This document shows positions 34,291-42,548 of a DNA stretch of 64,000 bases, in pieces. The stretch covers positions 26,615-90,614 of the forward strand of contig NZ_JAFCJM010000029.1 of assembly GCF_018130955.1 (NCBI RefSeq), read 5' to 3'. This stretch comes from Bradyrhizobium liaoningense (lineage in GTDB: Bacteria; Pseudomonadota; Alphaproteobacteria; Rhizobiales; Xanthobacteraceae). The notes beneath the pieces are model-generated. The model ran no database searches. It saw only the letters and a program-made list of their open reading frames with translations, and was not told the origin of the DNA. The first letter of the stretch is position 1, and each line of letters opens with the position of its first letter. The position numbers and the translations under genes are program-made.

Positions 34291-34412
34291 CGTCATGCCC
34301 GGGCTTGTCCCGGGCATCCACGTTCTTCGTGCAGGTAGGAAGGTCGTGGATGGCCGGGACATAGGCGAGCGGAAGCGACGCCGTCCTTCGGACGGCTATG
34401 CCCGGCCTGACG
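34291..34412. repeat. Dispersed palindromic repeat (CGTCATGCCCGGGCTTGTCC family), copy 1
   Basis: Begins CGTCATGCCCGGGCTTGTCC and ends CGGCCTGACG, with inner GCATCCACG / CGTGGATGGC arms. A shorter relative lies at 62105-62186. This copy carries an extra internal segment (about 34365-34400). The rest of the gap to 34550 shows nothing but a GGAGG ahead of the Spy-like gene. Confidence 0.75.
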
Positions 34413-34549
34413 ATGCGGAAGCCCCGTGCGCAAACTCATGAGCGCCGTTTCCAGAGTGCATTGCGGTCGTGCGGAACTTTCGTTCCACGCGCGGGTTCCA
34501 ATTCCTGTCAATTTCCAATGCCTCAATGCTGCGGATTGCGGAGGATCAG

Positions 34550-35860
34550 ATGTTGCGACCGGTCATTGGAATTGTTGCGATGGCGCTGGCCTGTGTGCTT
34601 GCGGGTGCCGCCCTCGCCAAGGGAGGCCATGGGGGTGGTCATGGTGGCGGCCACGGCGGTGGTCATCATGGAGGTGGGCATCGCGGTGGCGGCCACCACG
34701 GTGGCGGACATGGTTTCGGCCACGCACATTTCGGTGGCGGCCATCATGGCGGACCGCGATTTGCCGCCGGCGCGCGGCGCGGCGGCCCGAATTTCGGCCA
34801 GATCCGCAACGCCGCGGTGCGACCCGCCGGTTTCCGCAACGCCTTCAATGCCCAGGCCTTCCGCAACGGCCGCCTGATCAGCAATCCCGCGGCGCGGGCC
34901 CAGATCGTGACAGCAGCTGCCCTGGTCGGCTGGCATGGCGCGGGCAACGGATGGTGGCAGCATCCCGGCGGCTACTACGGCTGGGTCGGCCCGCTGTTCT
35001 GGCCCTTCGCCTATAACGACCTCTACGACTACACGATCTGGGGCGACGGCCTCGGCTTCTGGGGCTACGGCTATCCGGACATCTATGCCGGCATTTTCGG
35101 TCCCTATGGCTATGACGGTCTCTCGACCTATCTGCCGCAGCGCATGCCGGGGCGACGGCAGGCGCGCGGCGTTCCGCTCGATCAGCTCTGCGGCAGCGAC
35201 CGCCGCGAGATCGCCGGTCTGCCGATCGACCAGATCGCGTCCGCGGTGCAGCCGACGGATGCGCAAGGCGCCAGCCTCGACCAGCTCGGCAATGCGTCGC
35301 TGCAGGCGGCCGACATCATCCGCACATCCTGTCCAACGCAAGTCGCGGCGACGGCGCCGGGCCGGCTCGCCGCCATGCAGCAGCGCGTCGAGGCCTTGAT
35401 CAATGCGGTGAACCTCGTTCAGCCGGCGCTGGAGAGATTCTATGGCTCGCTCAACGACGAACAAAAGGCGCGCTTCAATGCGCTCGCTGAGGATCAGCGG
35501 CGGGCGGTGGCCTCCGGCAATGCGAATGCGTCGCTGACCCAGGCCTGCGGCGCGCAATCCGCAAGCCTGGCGTGGCCGGGCAGCGAGATTGAAGCGAGAC
35601 TTCAACCCAACGACACACAACGCGCCGCTCTCCGCGTGCTCCAGGATACGAGTGCGAGGGTCAATGATGCTCTCAAGGCGGCCTGCCAGCCCAACGACGT
35701 GATGACGCCGCCGGCGCGCATGGCGGCCGTTCGCACGCGGCTCGGTGTGATGCTCGATGGCGTCAAGTCGGTGCGCGCCGCCCTTGATGATTTCTATGCC
35801 ACGCTCAACGACGAGCAGAAGGCGCAGTTCGAGGCGATAGGGCCGCGGCGAACGTCGTGA
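34550..35860 (+). CDS. His/Gly-rich exported protein with two Spy/CpxP-like domains
   Basis: A 436-aa exported protein with a signal peptide (MLRPVIGIVAMALACVLAGAALA). Residues 24-70 are a His/Gly-rich array (repeats of GGGH/GGHH) that should bind metal ions such as Ni, Zn or Cu. An aromatic-rich middle (WGDGLGFWGYGYPD) follows. Residues about 205-325 and 330-436 are duplicated helical domains, each ending in FYGSLNDEQKARF or FYATLNDEQKAQF, the LTxxQ-like motif of Spy/CpxP chaperones. ATG 34550 follows GGAGGAT. Probably a periplasmic metal- or stress-related chaperone. Confidence 0.82.
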   Translation: MLRPVIGIVAMALACVLAGAALAKGGHGGGHGGGHGGGHHGGGHRGGGHHGGGHGFGHAHFGGGHHGGPRFAAGARRGGPNFGQIRNAAVRPAGFRNAFNAQAFRNGRLISNPAARAQIVTAAALVGWHGAGNGWWQHPGGYYGWVGPLFWPFAYNDLYDYTIWGDGLGFWGYGYPDIYAGIFGPYGYDGLSTYLPQRMPGRRQARGVPLDQLCGSDRREIAGLPIDQIASAVQPTDAQGASLDQLGNASLQAADIIRTSCPTQVAATAPGRLAAMQQRVEALINAVNLVQPALERFYGSLNDEQKARFNALAEDQRRAVASGNANASLTQACGAQSASLAWPGSEIEARLQPNDTQRAALRVLQDTSARVNDALKAACQPNDVMTPPARMAAVRTRLGVMLDGVKSVRAALDDFYATLNDEQKAQFEAIGPRRTS

Positions 35861-35909
35861 ATGAAGCATGCGGAATCGGTGAGGCTCGCCGGTTTCGGAA
35901 CTATCCTCT

Positions 35910-36344
35910 ATGCTGCGCGCGTTCGATGGGAATGCCATGGTTCTTGGGGCGATGAAGTGGTTCGTGCGAGGTAAGCGTCAGGACGTCTGGGATGAAGTCG
36001 TCCCTGGGCCGCTCGGCGACATCGAGGCGGCCGATCGCATTCGCAGCATCTGCGAGTCGGTGGCCGCATGTGCCGAAACGGTCGGTCGCGCGGCCGACGC
36101 CAGCAGGCAATCCGACGAACGGCGCAGGCGCGAAACCGAACGCTATGAGCGCGCGGCGCGGGCCGCGATGGAGATCGCGATGAAGATGTCCGACGACCTG
36201 ATGCGCGACGATGCCGTGCGCCAGATCGTCGACCTCTGCATGAAGGCGAACGACACCAGGACGGCGCATATCCTGTTTCGCGCGATCCAGGCGAGCTGGA
36301 TCCGGGAAACGGTACAGCGTGAGCACCCGGCGCTGGTCCAATAG
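35910..36344 (+). CDS. Hypothetical helical protein
   Basis: A 144-aa protein I do not recognise. It is largely helical and charged, with a coiled-coil-like stretch at about 60-90 (SDERRRRETERYERAARAAMEIAMK). The N-terminal WFVRGKRQDVWDEVVPGPLGDIEAADRI is soluble; no signal or membrane helix is seen. ATG 35937 is an alternative start. It ends 2 bp before the convergent SulP stop. Confidence 0.65.
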   Translation: MLRAFDGNAMVLGAMKWFVRGKRQDVWDEVVPGPLGDIEAADRIRSICESVAACAETVGRAADASRQSDERRRRETERYERAARAAMEIAMKMSDDLMRDDAVRQIVDLCMKANDTRTAHILFRAIQASWIRETVQREHPALVQ

Positions 36345-36346
36345 CC

Positions 36347-38023
36347 CTAGCCGGCCAGCACGCGGACGGCCTCATCCACGCTGTGAAAGACGCGGTCCTT
36401 CGGCAGCAGCTCGTGCAGTCCGAAGCGGTCGAAGGCGTTTTGCGCGCGCAGCGATTCGAGCCGCGCGACCGCGATGGTCACGCCTTGCTCGGTGCACATC
36501 TTGAAGACATCCAGCAGCACTTGCGCGGCCGTGAAGTCGATCTCGACCATGCCGCTGGCTTCCAGCACCAGGAGTCTTGGCGACGTGGTCTTGAGCACGT
36601 TGGCGACGTCGTTGCGGAAGCCGGGGGCGTTGAGGAAGGACAGCGGCGCCTGGAGCCCGACCACGGCGACGCCTGGAATGCGTTCACCCGCGATGTGCGG
36701 ATGCGCCGGCCACCAGATCGTGGTGCCCGGCACGCGGTCGAACGCGATGAGTCTTGCGCGCGTCGTGCTCCAGATGCCGTGCAGCAGCGACAGCACGATG
36801 CCGAGGAACGCGCCCTGCTGGATCGGCAGCACGATGATGAGGGCGGCCGTCGCCAGGATCAGCAGGAACTCGCTCGGGGATTGGCCATAGATCGTCGCGA
36901 TCTGCTTGACGCGGACGATCCTGAGCGCGACGAACAGCAGGATGCCGCCGAGCGCCGCGTCGGGAACGTGCTGCAACAGTCCCGTGCCGACCGCGAGCAG
37001 CGCCAGCACGATCAAAGCCGCGGCAAGGCCGGACAATTGTGACTGTCCGCCGGTCTCGGCGACGATGCCGGTCCGCGGCGGGCTGGCATTGACCGGGAAT
37101 GCGCCGATCAGGCCGGCCAGCACGCTGCCGGCGCCGGCGCCGAGAAAGTCGCGGTCGACATCGGCGGGCTTGTCGGGATCGGAGGGGAAGGAGCGCGTCG
37201 TCGCGGCGGTCTGCACCATGACGACGACGGTGATGACGAAGGCCAGCGGCACCAGGCGCACCCATTGTTCGGGTGCAAGATCGGGCAGGGTCAGTCGCGG
37301 CAGCGTGCCGGGCACGGCGCCGACGACCTTGACGCCCTTGGCTTCGAGGCCCGCGGCGATCACCGCAAGCGTCGCCGCGACCAGGCCGATCAGCGCGCCC
37401 GGGATTTTTGCGCTGATCATTTCGGAGACGAGAACTACGGCCAGCACGCCAAAACCGATGCAGAGCGTGTAGGGATTGCTTCGGCCGAGCTCGGTTGCGA
37501 GCACGCCGATGCGATCGAGCATCGGTCCGCTTGGTGAAGCGAGCCCAAGCACGCCAGGCATTTGCGAGACGATGATGTGGACCGAAATGCCGGCGAGGAA
37601 GCCCACCATGACCGGCACCGACAACAGATTGGCGATGCCGCCGAGGCGGAAGGTGCCGCTGAGCAGCAGCATTGCGCCGACCATCAACGCCAGCGCAATC
37701 GCCAGCGACTGATATTCGGGAGAGCCCGCGGCAGCTGCAGCCGCCAATCCGCCGGCAAAGATCGGCGTGATGGTGGAATCGGCGCCGCAGGACAGGAAGC
37801 GGTTGCTGCCGAGCATGGCAAAGCCGAGCGAGCCTGCCATGAAGGCGAAGAAGCCGATCTGCGGCGCGAAGCCGCCGAGCCTCGAGGTGGCCATCTGCTC
37901 GGGAATCGCGATCGCGGCGAGCGTCAGGCCGGCGATCAGATCTGCCGGCAGAAGACTGATCCGATAGGAGGCCAGTGACCGGAATAGCGGCCAGGGTCGT
38001 CCGTTGTGGGCGTCATTCGCCAT
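36347..38023 (-). CDS. SulP family inorganic anion transporter
   Basis: A 558-aa SLC26/SulP carrier with about 12-14 membrane helices and a cytoplasmic STAS domain (about residues 440-555). Family landmarks: LPADLIAGLTLAAIAIPEQMATSRLGG at the N-terminus, ADSTITPIFAGGL, DRDFLGAGAGSVLAGLIGAFPVNASPPRT, and the STAS segment RLLVLEASGMVEIDFTAAQVLLDV. SulP proteins import sulfate, bicarbonate or dicarboxylates; no carbonic anhydrase or sulfate gene lies beside it to tell which. Confidence 0.9.
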   Translation of the reverse strand: MANDAHNGRPWPLFRSLASYRISLLPADLIAGLTLAAIAIPEQMATSRLGGFAPQIGFFAFMAGSLGFAMLGSNRFLSCGADSTITPIFAGGLAAAAAAGSPEYQSLAIALALMVGAMLLLSGTFRLGGIANLLSVPVMVGFLAGISVHIIVSQMPGVLGLASPSGPMLDRIGVLATELGRSNPYTLCIGFGVLAVVLVSEMISAKIPGALIGLVAATLAVIAAGLEAKGVKVVGAVPGTLPRLTLPDLAPEQWVRLVPLAFVITVVVMVQTAATTRSFPSDPDKPADVDRDFLGAGAGSVLAGLIGAFPVNASPPRTGIVAETGGQSQLSGLAAALIVLALLAVGTGLLQHVPDAALGGILLFVALRIVRVKQIATIYGQSPSEFLLILATAALIIVLPIQQGAFLGIVLSLLHGIWSTTRARLIAFDRVPGTTIWWPAHPHIAGERIPGVAVVGLQAPLSFLNAPGFRNDVANVLKTTSPRLLVLEASGMVEIDFTAAQVLLDVFKMCTEQGVTIAVARLESLRAQNAFDRFGLHELLPKDRVFHSVDEAVRVLAG

Positions 38024-38092
38024 GGGTGGAAGTCTCCTGCGGGCGATACCGAAGTATCAGACCGTACGATCTCGTGCCATCGCACAAGAGAA

Positions 38093-38123
38093 TGCCCGCA
38101 GGCACGTTGTGCACCTGCGGGCA
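38093..38123 (-). terminator. Terminator after the caspase-like gene
   Basis: TGCCCGCAGG / CCTGCGGGCA, a 10-bp stem with an inner GTGC/GCAC extension, 24 nt beyond the stop. On the minus strand it is followed by TTCTCTTGT. It separates this gene from sulP. Confidence 0.65.
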
Positions 38124-38146
38124 CGCTTGCTTCGGATCGGGCCGGC

Positions 38147-39610
38147 TTACCTGCGGTAATCGCCGTGCTGTCCCATGTCGCCACCGCGGCCGCCACCCAT
38201 TCCCATGCCGAGACCGATACCCACGCCGATGCCGATGCCTTGCATGATGGCGCCGGGCGGGGGACCGCTCTCCTGCGGTGGCGGACGGCGATCGACCACG
38301 ACCTGCTCGGTGGGCTTGCGCTTGGGCGTGTCGACCACCTTCCTCTTCGGCGGCGTGTCGTCGACGCGCTTGTTGATCGGCAGCACCTTCGGGGTGACCG
38401 GGCTCGCAGGCGTCGACGGGCTCGAGCACGGGCAGGTCGGTGCCATCGCCACGTTGATCGGCGCAACTGCGGCGGCCGCGATGCTGCGGTTCTGCACGCG
38501 CAGCAGCAGCCGGCGCGCCGTGATCGCGAGATCGCTGTTGCCGTAGCTGGCCAGGAACGCCTCGAACGAGGCGCGGGTGTTGACCGCGTTGGCTTGGCTC
38601 CAGGCTTCCATCATGCGCCGGCGCTCCAGCATCGAGCGCACGCGCGGGGCAGGAGCGGACTGCGCGAACAGCTCGACATAGGCCTGATAGGCCGAGATGG
38701 TGTCGTCGGCGATCACGAGGTCATAAGCGGCCTTGGGTTCGCGCCCGCGCAACTCCTTGCGCCAGTCATCGACGCTGCGCGTGCCGCTGGCGAGCGCGAA
38801 CGACGATGCACCGGCGGCAGGTTGCTGGCCGCTGGAATCGCCGAAGAACCTGAAGTCCGTCGTCAGCGACGAGCTCTCCCAGGGGATCTGCCGTCCGTCG
38901 GTCGATTGCGCGACCGCGACGCGGATGCGCTTGAACACCTCTTCGATCGGCAGGTTCGGCTGCTTGGCGACCGACAGCACCGCCGTGGTGTAGGGGCTGT
39001 CGGCGCCGGAGCCGTCCTCGGCCTCCGCGCCGGGCGAGGTCGAGTAGGAAATGAAGGTGCCGGGCGCGCCGGCCTTGGTGTCGACGATTGCAAGACCGTG
39101 GCCGGCACCGCTCAGCGCCGGGAACGGATTGTTGCGGCAGGCATCCAGCATGAAGATGCGCGACCGCGTCGGCAGCGCGCCGAGCGTGTTGAGCAGATCG
39201 TTCAGCCGCACGCCCTGCACGGGAATGTCGGTTTCGCGCTTCGGATCGAGATCAACAGGCACGAGATAGTTCTCGCCGTCGATCTGCAAGCCGTGGCCGG
39301 CATAGAACACCAGCGCGACCGTATCGGCGCCGGCGGCGCTGACCTTGCCGGCAAAATCAGAGATCGCCTGGCGCATCTCGCCCTGCGCAAGGTTCGGTGC
39401 TGTCGTCACATTGAAGCCGGCACTGCCGAGCAGCTCCGTCATGCCCTTGGCGTCGTTGGCGGCGTTGGGCAGCTCGGGGACTGCGCGATAGGCGGATTGG
39501 CCGATCACGAGCGCGAGGCGCGCTTCGGCATGGGCATCTGGCGTGAAGAGTTGCGAGAGGGCGAGCAGGCTGGACGCAAGGAACAAATTGCAAAGGACTG
39601 GACGGCGCAT
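38147..39610 (-). CDS. Exported caspase-like (peptidase C14, type I metacaspase-like) protein
   Basis: A 487-aa protein with a signal peptide (1-29). The caspase p20-like domain (30-250) shows RLALVIGQSAYRAVPELPNAANDA, the catalytic His in FYAGHG (H106) and the catalytic Cys in MLDACRNNP (C158). A helical region (about 285-390) follows, then a Pro/Lys-rich linker and a Gly/Met-rich tail (GIGIGVGIGLGMGMGGG). It is a cysteine protease expected to act in the envelope. No toxin or regulatory partner is adjacent; targets are unknown. Both catalytic residues are present, so it is likely active. Confidence 0.88.
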   Translation of the reverse strand: MRRPVLCNLFLASSLLALSQLFTPDAHAEARLALVIGQSAYRAVPELPNAANDAKGMTELLGSAGFNVTTAPNLAQGEMRQAISDFAGKVSAAGADTVALVFYAGHGLQIDGENYLVPVDLDPKRETDIPVQGVRLNDLLNTLGALPTRSRIFMLDACRNNPFPALSGAGHGLAIVDTKAGAPGTFISYSTSPGAEAEDGSGADSPYTTAVLSVAKQPNLPIEEVFKRIRVAVAQSTDGRQIPWESSSLTTDFRFFGDSSGQQPAAGASSFALASGTRSVDDWRKELRGREPKAAYDLVIADDTISAYQAYVELFAQSAPAPRVRSMLERRRMMEAWSQANAVNTRASFEAFLASYGNSDLAITARRLLLRVQNRSIAAAAVAPINVAMAPTCPCSSPSTPASPVTPKVLPINKRVDDTPPKRKVVDTPKRKPTEQVVVDRRPPPQESGPPPGAIMQGIGIGVGIGLGMGMGGGRGGDMGQHGDYRR

Positions 39611-39810
39611 GGTGTCACCTCCATCAGCAATGCGCGTGAGGATGACAGCTTTCTTAGACGCGAGCCACGTTCCAGTCTGTGCGCTGGCTCACGTTGCAGC
39701 GTTTTCCAGCGAAGTGGACGCCGGTTCGCGTCAAGAAAACGTGTCAAAACGAGACTCCAGAGCTTAGCTCCAGGATGGGACAGCCAGACTGCCGGAGCGC
39801 TGTTGCGCTG

Positions 39811-40731
39811 TCAGAACAGCCCGCGGTCCCAGGGCGGCTCAGGCGAAAACCGCATCGCGAGAAAGTCGATGAACGCGCGCACCTTGGCCGGCGGGCGGCG
39901 GTCGGGCAGGTACACCGCATGCACAGCTGAGGACTGGATCTCGGGCTGGTCGAGCGGCAGCGCCACCAGCGTGCCTGCGCGCAATTCATCGGCAATGATG
40001 AATGTCGGTTGCCGTGCGAGGCCCTGTCCGGCGAGCGTGGCCGCGCGCAGCACGTCGCCATTGTTGGCGCGCAGATTGCCCTTCACCTGGACGCGAATTT
40101 CGCCGTTCTCACCGAACAGCCATTCTTCCGCGCTCCCCTGCTGCGAGAGGGTGTAGCCGAGGCAATTATGGTCGGCGAGATCGGCAACGGTGCGCGGCGT
40201 GCCCTTTGCGGCGAGATAGGCGGGCGCAGCGCAGACCACCATCCGGTTCCGTGCGAGCCGCCGCGCCACCATGCTGGAGTCGCGCAGCTTGCCGATGCGG
40301 ATCGCGAGGTCCCAGCCCTCCTCGGCGAGATCGACGAGGCGGTCGTTGAGGCCGAGCTCGGTCGTGACCTTCGGGTAGCGCGCGGCAAAATCGGCAAGCA
40401 GCGGCGCGATCTGTTTGGTGCCGAACACGACGGGGACGTTGACGCGCAACAGGCCGCGCGGCTCGACGCGCTCGGCGGCGACCGCCGCGTCGGCCGCCTC
40501 CATGTCGGCGAGGATGCGTTCGGAGGATTCGAGATAGGACCGGCCGGCCTCGGTGATCGACAGCCGCCGCGTCGTGCGGTGGAACAGCTTGATGCCGAGC
40601 CGCGATTCCAGCGAGGCGACATGCTTGGTCACCATGGTCTGCGACAGGCCCATCGACCGCGCGGCCCCGGACAGGCTCCCGATCGCCGCGACCTTGGCGA
40701 AGACTTCAAGGCTGGTGAGCCGGTCGAGCAT
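39811..40731 (-). CDS. LysR family transcriptional regulator
   Basis: A 306-aa LysR regulator of the single-target type. The HTH is MLDRLTSLEVFAKVAAIGSLSGAARSMGLSQTMVTKHVASLE, and the effector domain contains LGLNDRLVDLAEEGWDLAIRIGKL. ATG 40731 gives the normal start. It is divergent from the DoxX gene with 91 bp between, so DoxX is its likely target. Confidence 0.9.
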   Translation of the reverse strand: MLDRLTSLEVFAKVAAIGSLSGAARSMGLSQTMVTKHVASLESRLGIKLFHRTTRRLSITEAGRSYLESSERILADMEAADAAVAAERVEPRGLLRVNVPVVFGTKQIAPLLADFAARYPKVTTELGLNDRLVDLAEEGWDLAIRIGKLRDSSMVARRLARNRMVVCAAPAYLAAKGTPRTVADLADHNCLGYTLSQQGSAEEWLFGENGEIRVQVKGNLRANNGDVLRAATLAGQGLARQPTFIIADELRAGTLVALPLDQPEIQSSAVHAVYLPDRRPPAKVRAFIDFLAMRFSPEPPWDRGLF

Positions 40732-40822
40732 CTCACTCCATGGGTGTGAGCTATATTTCCAAAATACCGGATTATCATCCAATTGAGAATAGATCATATG
40801 GCCCAAACCATTGGAGACAGCC
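40732..40822. promoter_or_regulatory. Divergent promoter region LysR / DoxX
   Basis: An A/T-rich 91-bp gap with TATATTTCCAAAATA-like sequence near 40751-40766 and GGAGACAG before the DoxX start. A LysR site is expected here; I could not fix one clear dyad. Confidence 0.45.
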
Positions 40823-41266
40823 ATGATCGATTCCCGTACCGCCCCGTACGCCGCGCTGGTGCTGCGCGTGGCGCTGGGCGTGCTCTTCCTCGCCCATTCC
40901 AGCCTGAAACTGTTCGTGTTCACCCCTGCCGGCACCGCGAAGTTCTTCGGCAGCCTCGGTCTGCCCGGCGAACTCGCCTACCTCGTCATCGCGATCGAGG
41001 TCTTGAGCGGCATCGCGCTGATCCTCGGCGTCTGGACGCGCTATGCCGCGCTGGCCGGCATCCCGATCCTGTTAGGTGCCATCTTCACCGTGCACGGTGC
41101 TTCCGGCTTCTTCTTCTCGAACCCGAAGGGCGGCTGGGAATTTCCGGCGTTCTGGGCGATCGCGCTGCTTGCGCAGGCGCTGCTCGGCGACGGCGCTTAC
41201 GCGCTGCGTCCCTCGCGCAGTGCGGAGGCGCTCGGCGGACAATTGAGCGGCGCGGCTTCGCGCTGA
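40823..41266 (+). CDS. DoxX family membrane protein
   Basis: A 147-aa membrane protein with four helices. DoxX features are LRVALGVLFLAHSSLKLFVF, LPGELAYLVIAIEVLSGIALILGVWTRYAA, and PKGGWEFPAFWAIALLAQALLG. DoxX relatives act in electron transfer or thiol-stress responses; exact role unknown. ATG 40823 follows GGAGACAG. A strong terminator lies 32 bp downstream, so it is monocistronic. Confidence 0.88.
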   Translation: MIDSRTAPYAALVLRVALGVLFLAHSSLKLFVFTPAGTAKFFGSLGLPGELAYLVIAIEVLSGIALILGVWTRYAALAGIPILLGAIFTVHGASGFFFSNPKGGWEFPAFWAIALLAQALLGDGAYALRPSRSAEALGGQLSGAASR

Positions 41267-41298
41267 CATCACCGCGGAAGACATCCTCTCGACGCAAG

Positions 41299-41337
41299 GC
41301 TGCGGGATCGCGCGATCCCGCGGCCTTTTGTCTTTTG
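41299..41337 (+). terminator. Intrinsic terminator of doxX
   Basis: GGCTGCGGGATCG / CGATCCCGCGGCC hairpin (one wobble pair) followed by TTTTGTCTTTTG. A textbook form. Confidence 0.85.
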
Positions 41338-41341
41338 TGGC

Positions 41342-41500
41342 ATGCGACGGACGTCGCGCAGCCTGTTGCCGGTCGCAGTGCCGATCGAGCAGACGGTGAA
41401 GCCGATCATGGGTTATCTTGGCTTGCTCATGCTCTGCCTGCTCGTGATCGCCTTCGTGCCGGCGATCTCGACGGCGCTGCCGCACGCGTTTGGCTACTGA
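41342..41500 (+). pseudogene. Probable remnant of a TRAP transporter large permease (DctM) C-terminus
   Basis: A 52-codon frame reading SRSLLPVAVPIEQTVKPIMG then YLGLLMLCLLVIAFVPAIS and TALPHAFGY, ending in TGA. It is one hydrophobic helix with a terminal LP..G element, as at the C-terminus of TRAP DctM permeases. It begins directly after the doxX terminator, so the rest of the gene is missing. The 2-hydroxyacid dehydrogenase follows 12 bp later, a usual TRAP-operon neighbour. The identification is by eye and could be wrong; a real small membrane protein is the alternative. Confidence 0.5.
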
Positions 41501-41512
41501 GGGAGAACGTCG

Positions 41513-42490
41513 GTGAAGGTGCTGCTGGCCCACACGCCCGAGATGCGGCGCAACTACTATGGCGAACGCAGCCTCAACGGTTTGCAGGCGGCAGCCGACG
41601 TGATTCTGCACCAGGGCGATGCTCCGCTCGATGCCGCCGGCCTCGTCGCCGCCGCGCGTGACGCCGACATCATCGTCGCCGACCGCATGACGGAAGGGCG
41701 CGGCGAGATCTTTGCGCAACTGCCAAAACTGCGCGCCTTCGTCCGCTGCGCGGTCGATATCCGCAACGTCGATGTGGACGCGGCCTCGCAGGCCGGCGTG
41801 CTGGTGACGCGTGCCGGTCCCGGCTTCGTGCAGGCGGTGGCCGAGCTCGCGCTCGGCTTCATGGTCGATCTGTCGCGCGGCGTGTCGCGGACCACGGCGG
41901 ACTATCACGCCGGCCGCAAGCCAGAGGCGCGGATGGGCCGGCAGCTCGCGGGCAGCCGGGTCGGCATCATCGGGTTTGGCAGCATCGGGCGCCATCTCGC
42001 CGAGATCGCAAAAGTGCTGCGCATGGAGATTCTGGTCGCCGATCCCTTCGTCACGATCGACGATCCCGCGATCCGGCAGGTCGCGCTCGACGAGCTGCTT
42101 GCGGCGTCCGACTACGTCGTCTGCCTCGCGATTGCGAATGCGCAGACGGAGAACCTGATCGGGCAGGCGGCGCTCGCGCGAATGCAGCGGCACGCAGTCT
42201 TCATCAACCTCTCGCGCGGCAATCTCGTCGACGAGGCCGCGCTCGCCGATGCCCTGCGCGAGAACCGTATCGCCGGTGCCGCGATGGATGTCGGCCGCGC
42301 GCCCGACCAGATGCCGGCGCCGGAGCTGGCAAGACTTCAAAACGTCATCGCCACGCCGCATGTCGGCGGGCTGACGCCTCAGGCGATCGAGTACCAGTCG
42401 CTGGAGACGGTGCGGCAGGTGGAGGCGATCATCAGGGGCGAAGCTCCGCTAGGTGCCGTCAACGCCGATCGCTGGACGCGGCGGGCCTGA
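41513..42490 (+). CDS. D-2-hydroxyacid dehydrogenase family protein with altered active-site motif
   Basis: A 325-aa NAD-dependent dehydrogenase of the D-isomer 2-hydroxyacid family. The cofactor motif is SRVGIIGFGSIGRHLAEIAK; the catalytic Arg lies in NLSRGNLVDEAALADAL and the catalytic His in VIATPHVGGLTPQ. The usual DVFxxEP carrying the catalytic Glu is DVGRAPDQMP here, so that Glu appears lost. It starts with GTG after GGGAGAACG and follows the TRAP remnant. It may be a variant subfamily, or a changed enzyme. Substrate unknown. Confidence 0.82.
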   Translation: MKVLLAHTPEMRRNYYGERSLNGLQAAADVILHQGDAPLDAAGLVAAARDADIIVADRMTEGRGEIFAQLPKLRAFVRCAVDIRNVDVDAASQAGVLVTRAGPGFVQAVAELALGFMVDLSRGVSRTTADYHAGRKPEARMGRQLAGSRVGIIGFGSIGRHLAEIAKVLRMEILVADPFVTIDDPAIRQVALDELLAASDYVVCLAIANAQTENLIGQAALARMQRHAVFINLSRGNLVDEAALADALRENRIAGAAMDVGRAPDQMPAPELARLQNVIATPHVGGLTPQAIEYQSLETVRQVEAIIRGEAPLGAVNADRWTRRA

Positions 42491-42537
42491 GCATGGTCCG
42501 GAAAAGTGTGCAGCGGTTTTCCGACAAGACCATGCTC
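42489..42537. repeat. Dispersed palindromic repeat (GAGCATGRTC family), copy 1
   Basis: GAGCATGGTC / GACCATGCTC outer arms (exact) with inner CGGAAAA / TTTTCCG arms around GTGTGCAGCGG. It begins at the stop codon of the dehydrogenase gene and lies between two convergent genes, so it may also end both transcripts. A longer copy is at 62314-62382. Confidence 0.8.
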
Positions 42538-42548
42538 AAACAAAAGAA

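Noticed and set aside
34620..34760. His/Gly codon array considered as a tandem DNA repeat or CRISPR-like array
   Set aside because: Units are short and irregular and are simply the His/Gly-rich protein segment; there are no spacers.
38006..40156. A 716-codon open frame on the plus strand
   Set aside because: It lies antisense to the caspase-like gene and part of the LysR gene, is Arg/Gly/His-rich with no fold-like pattern, and is explained by third-position GC in the real genes.
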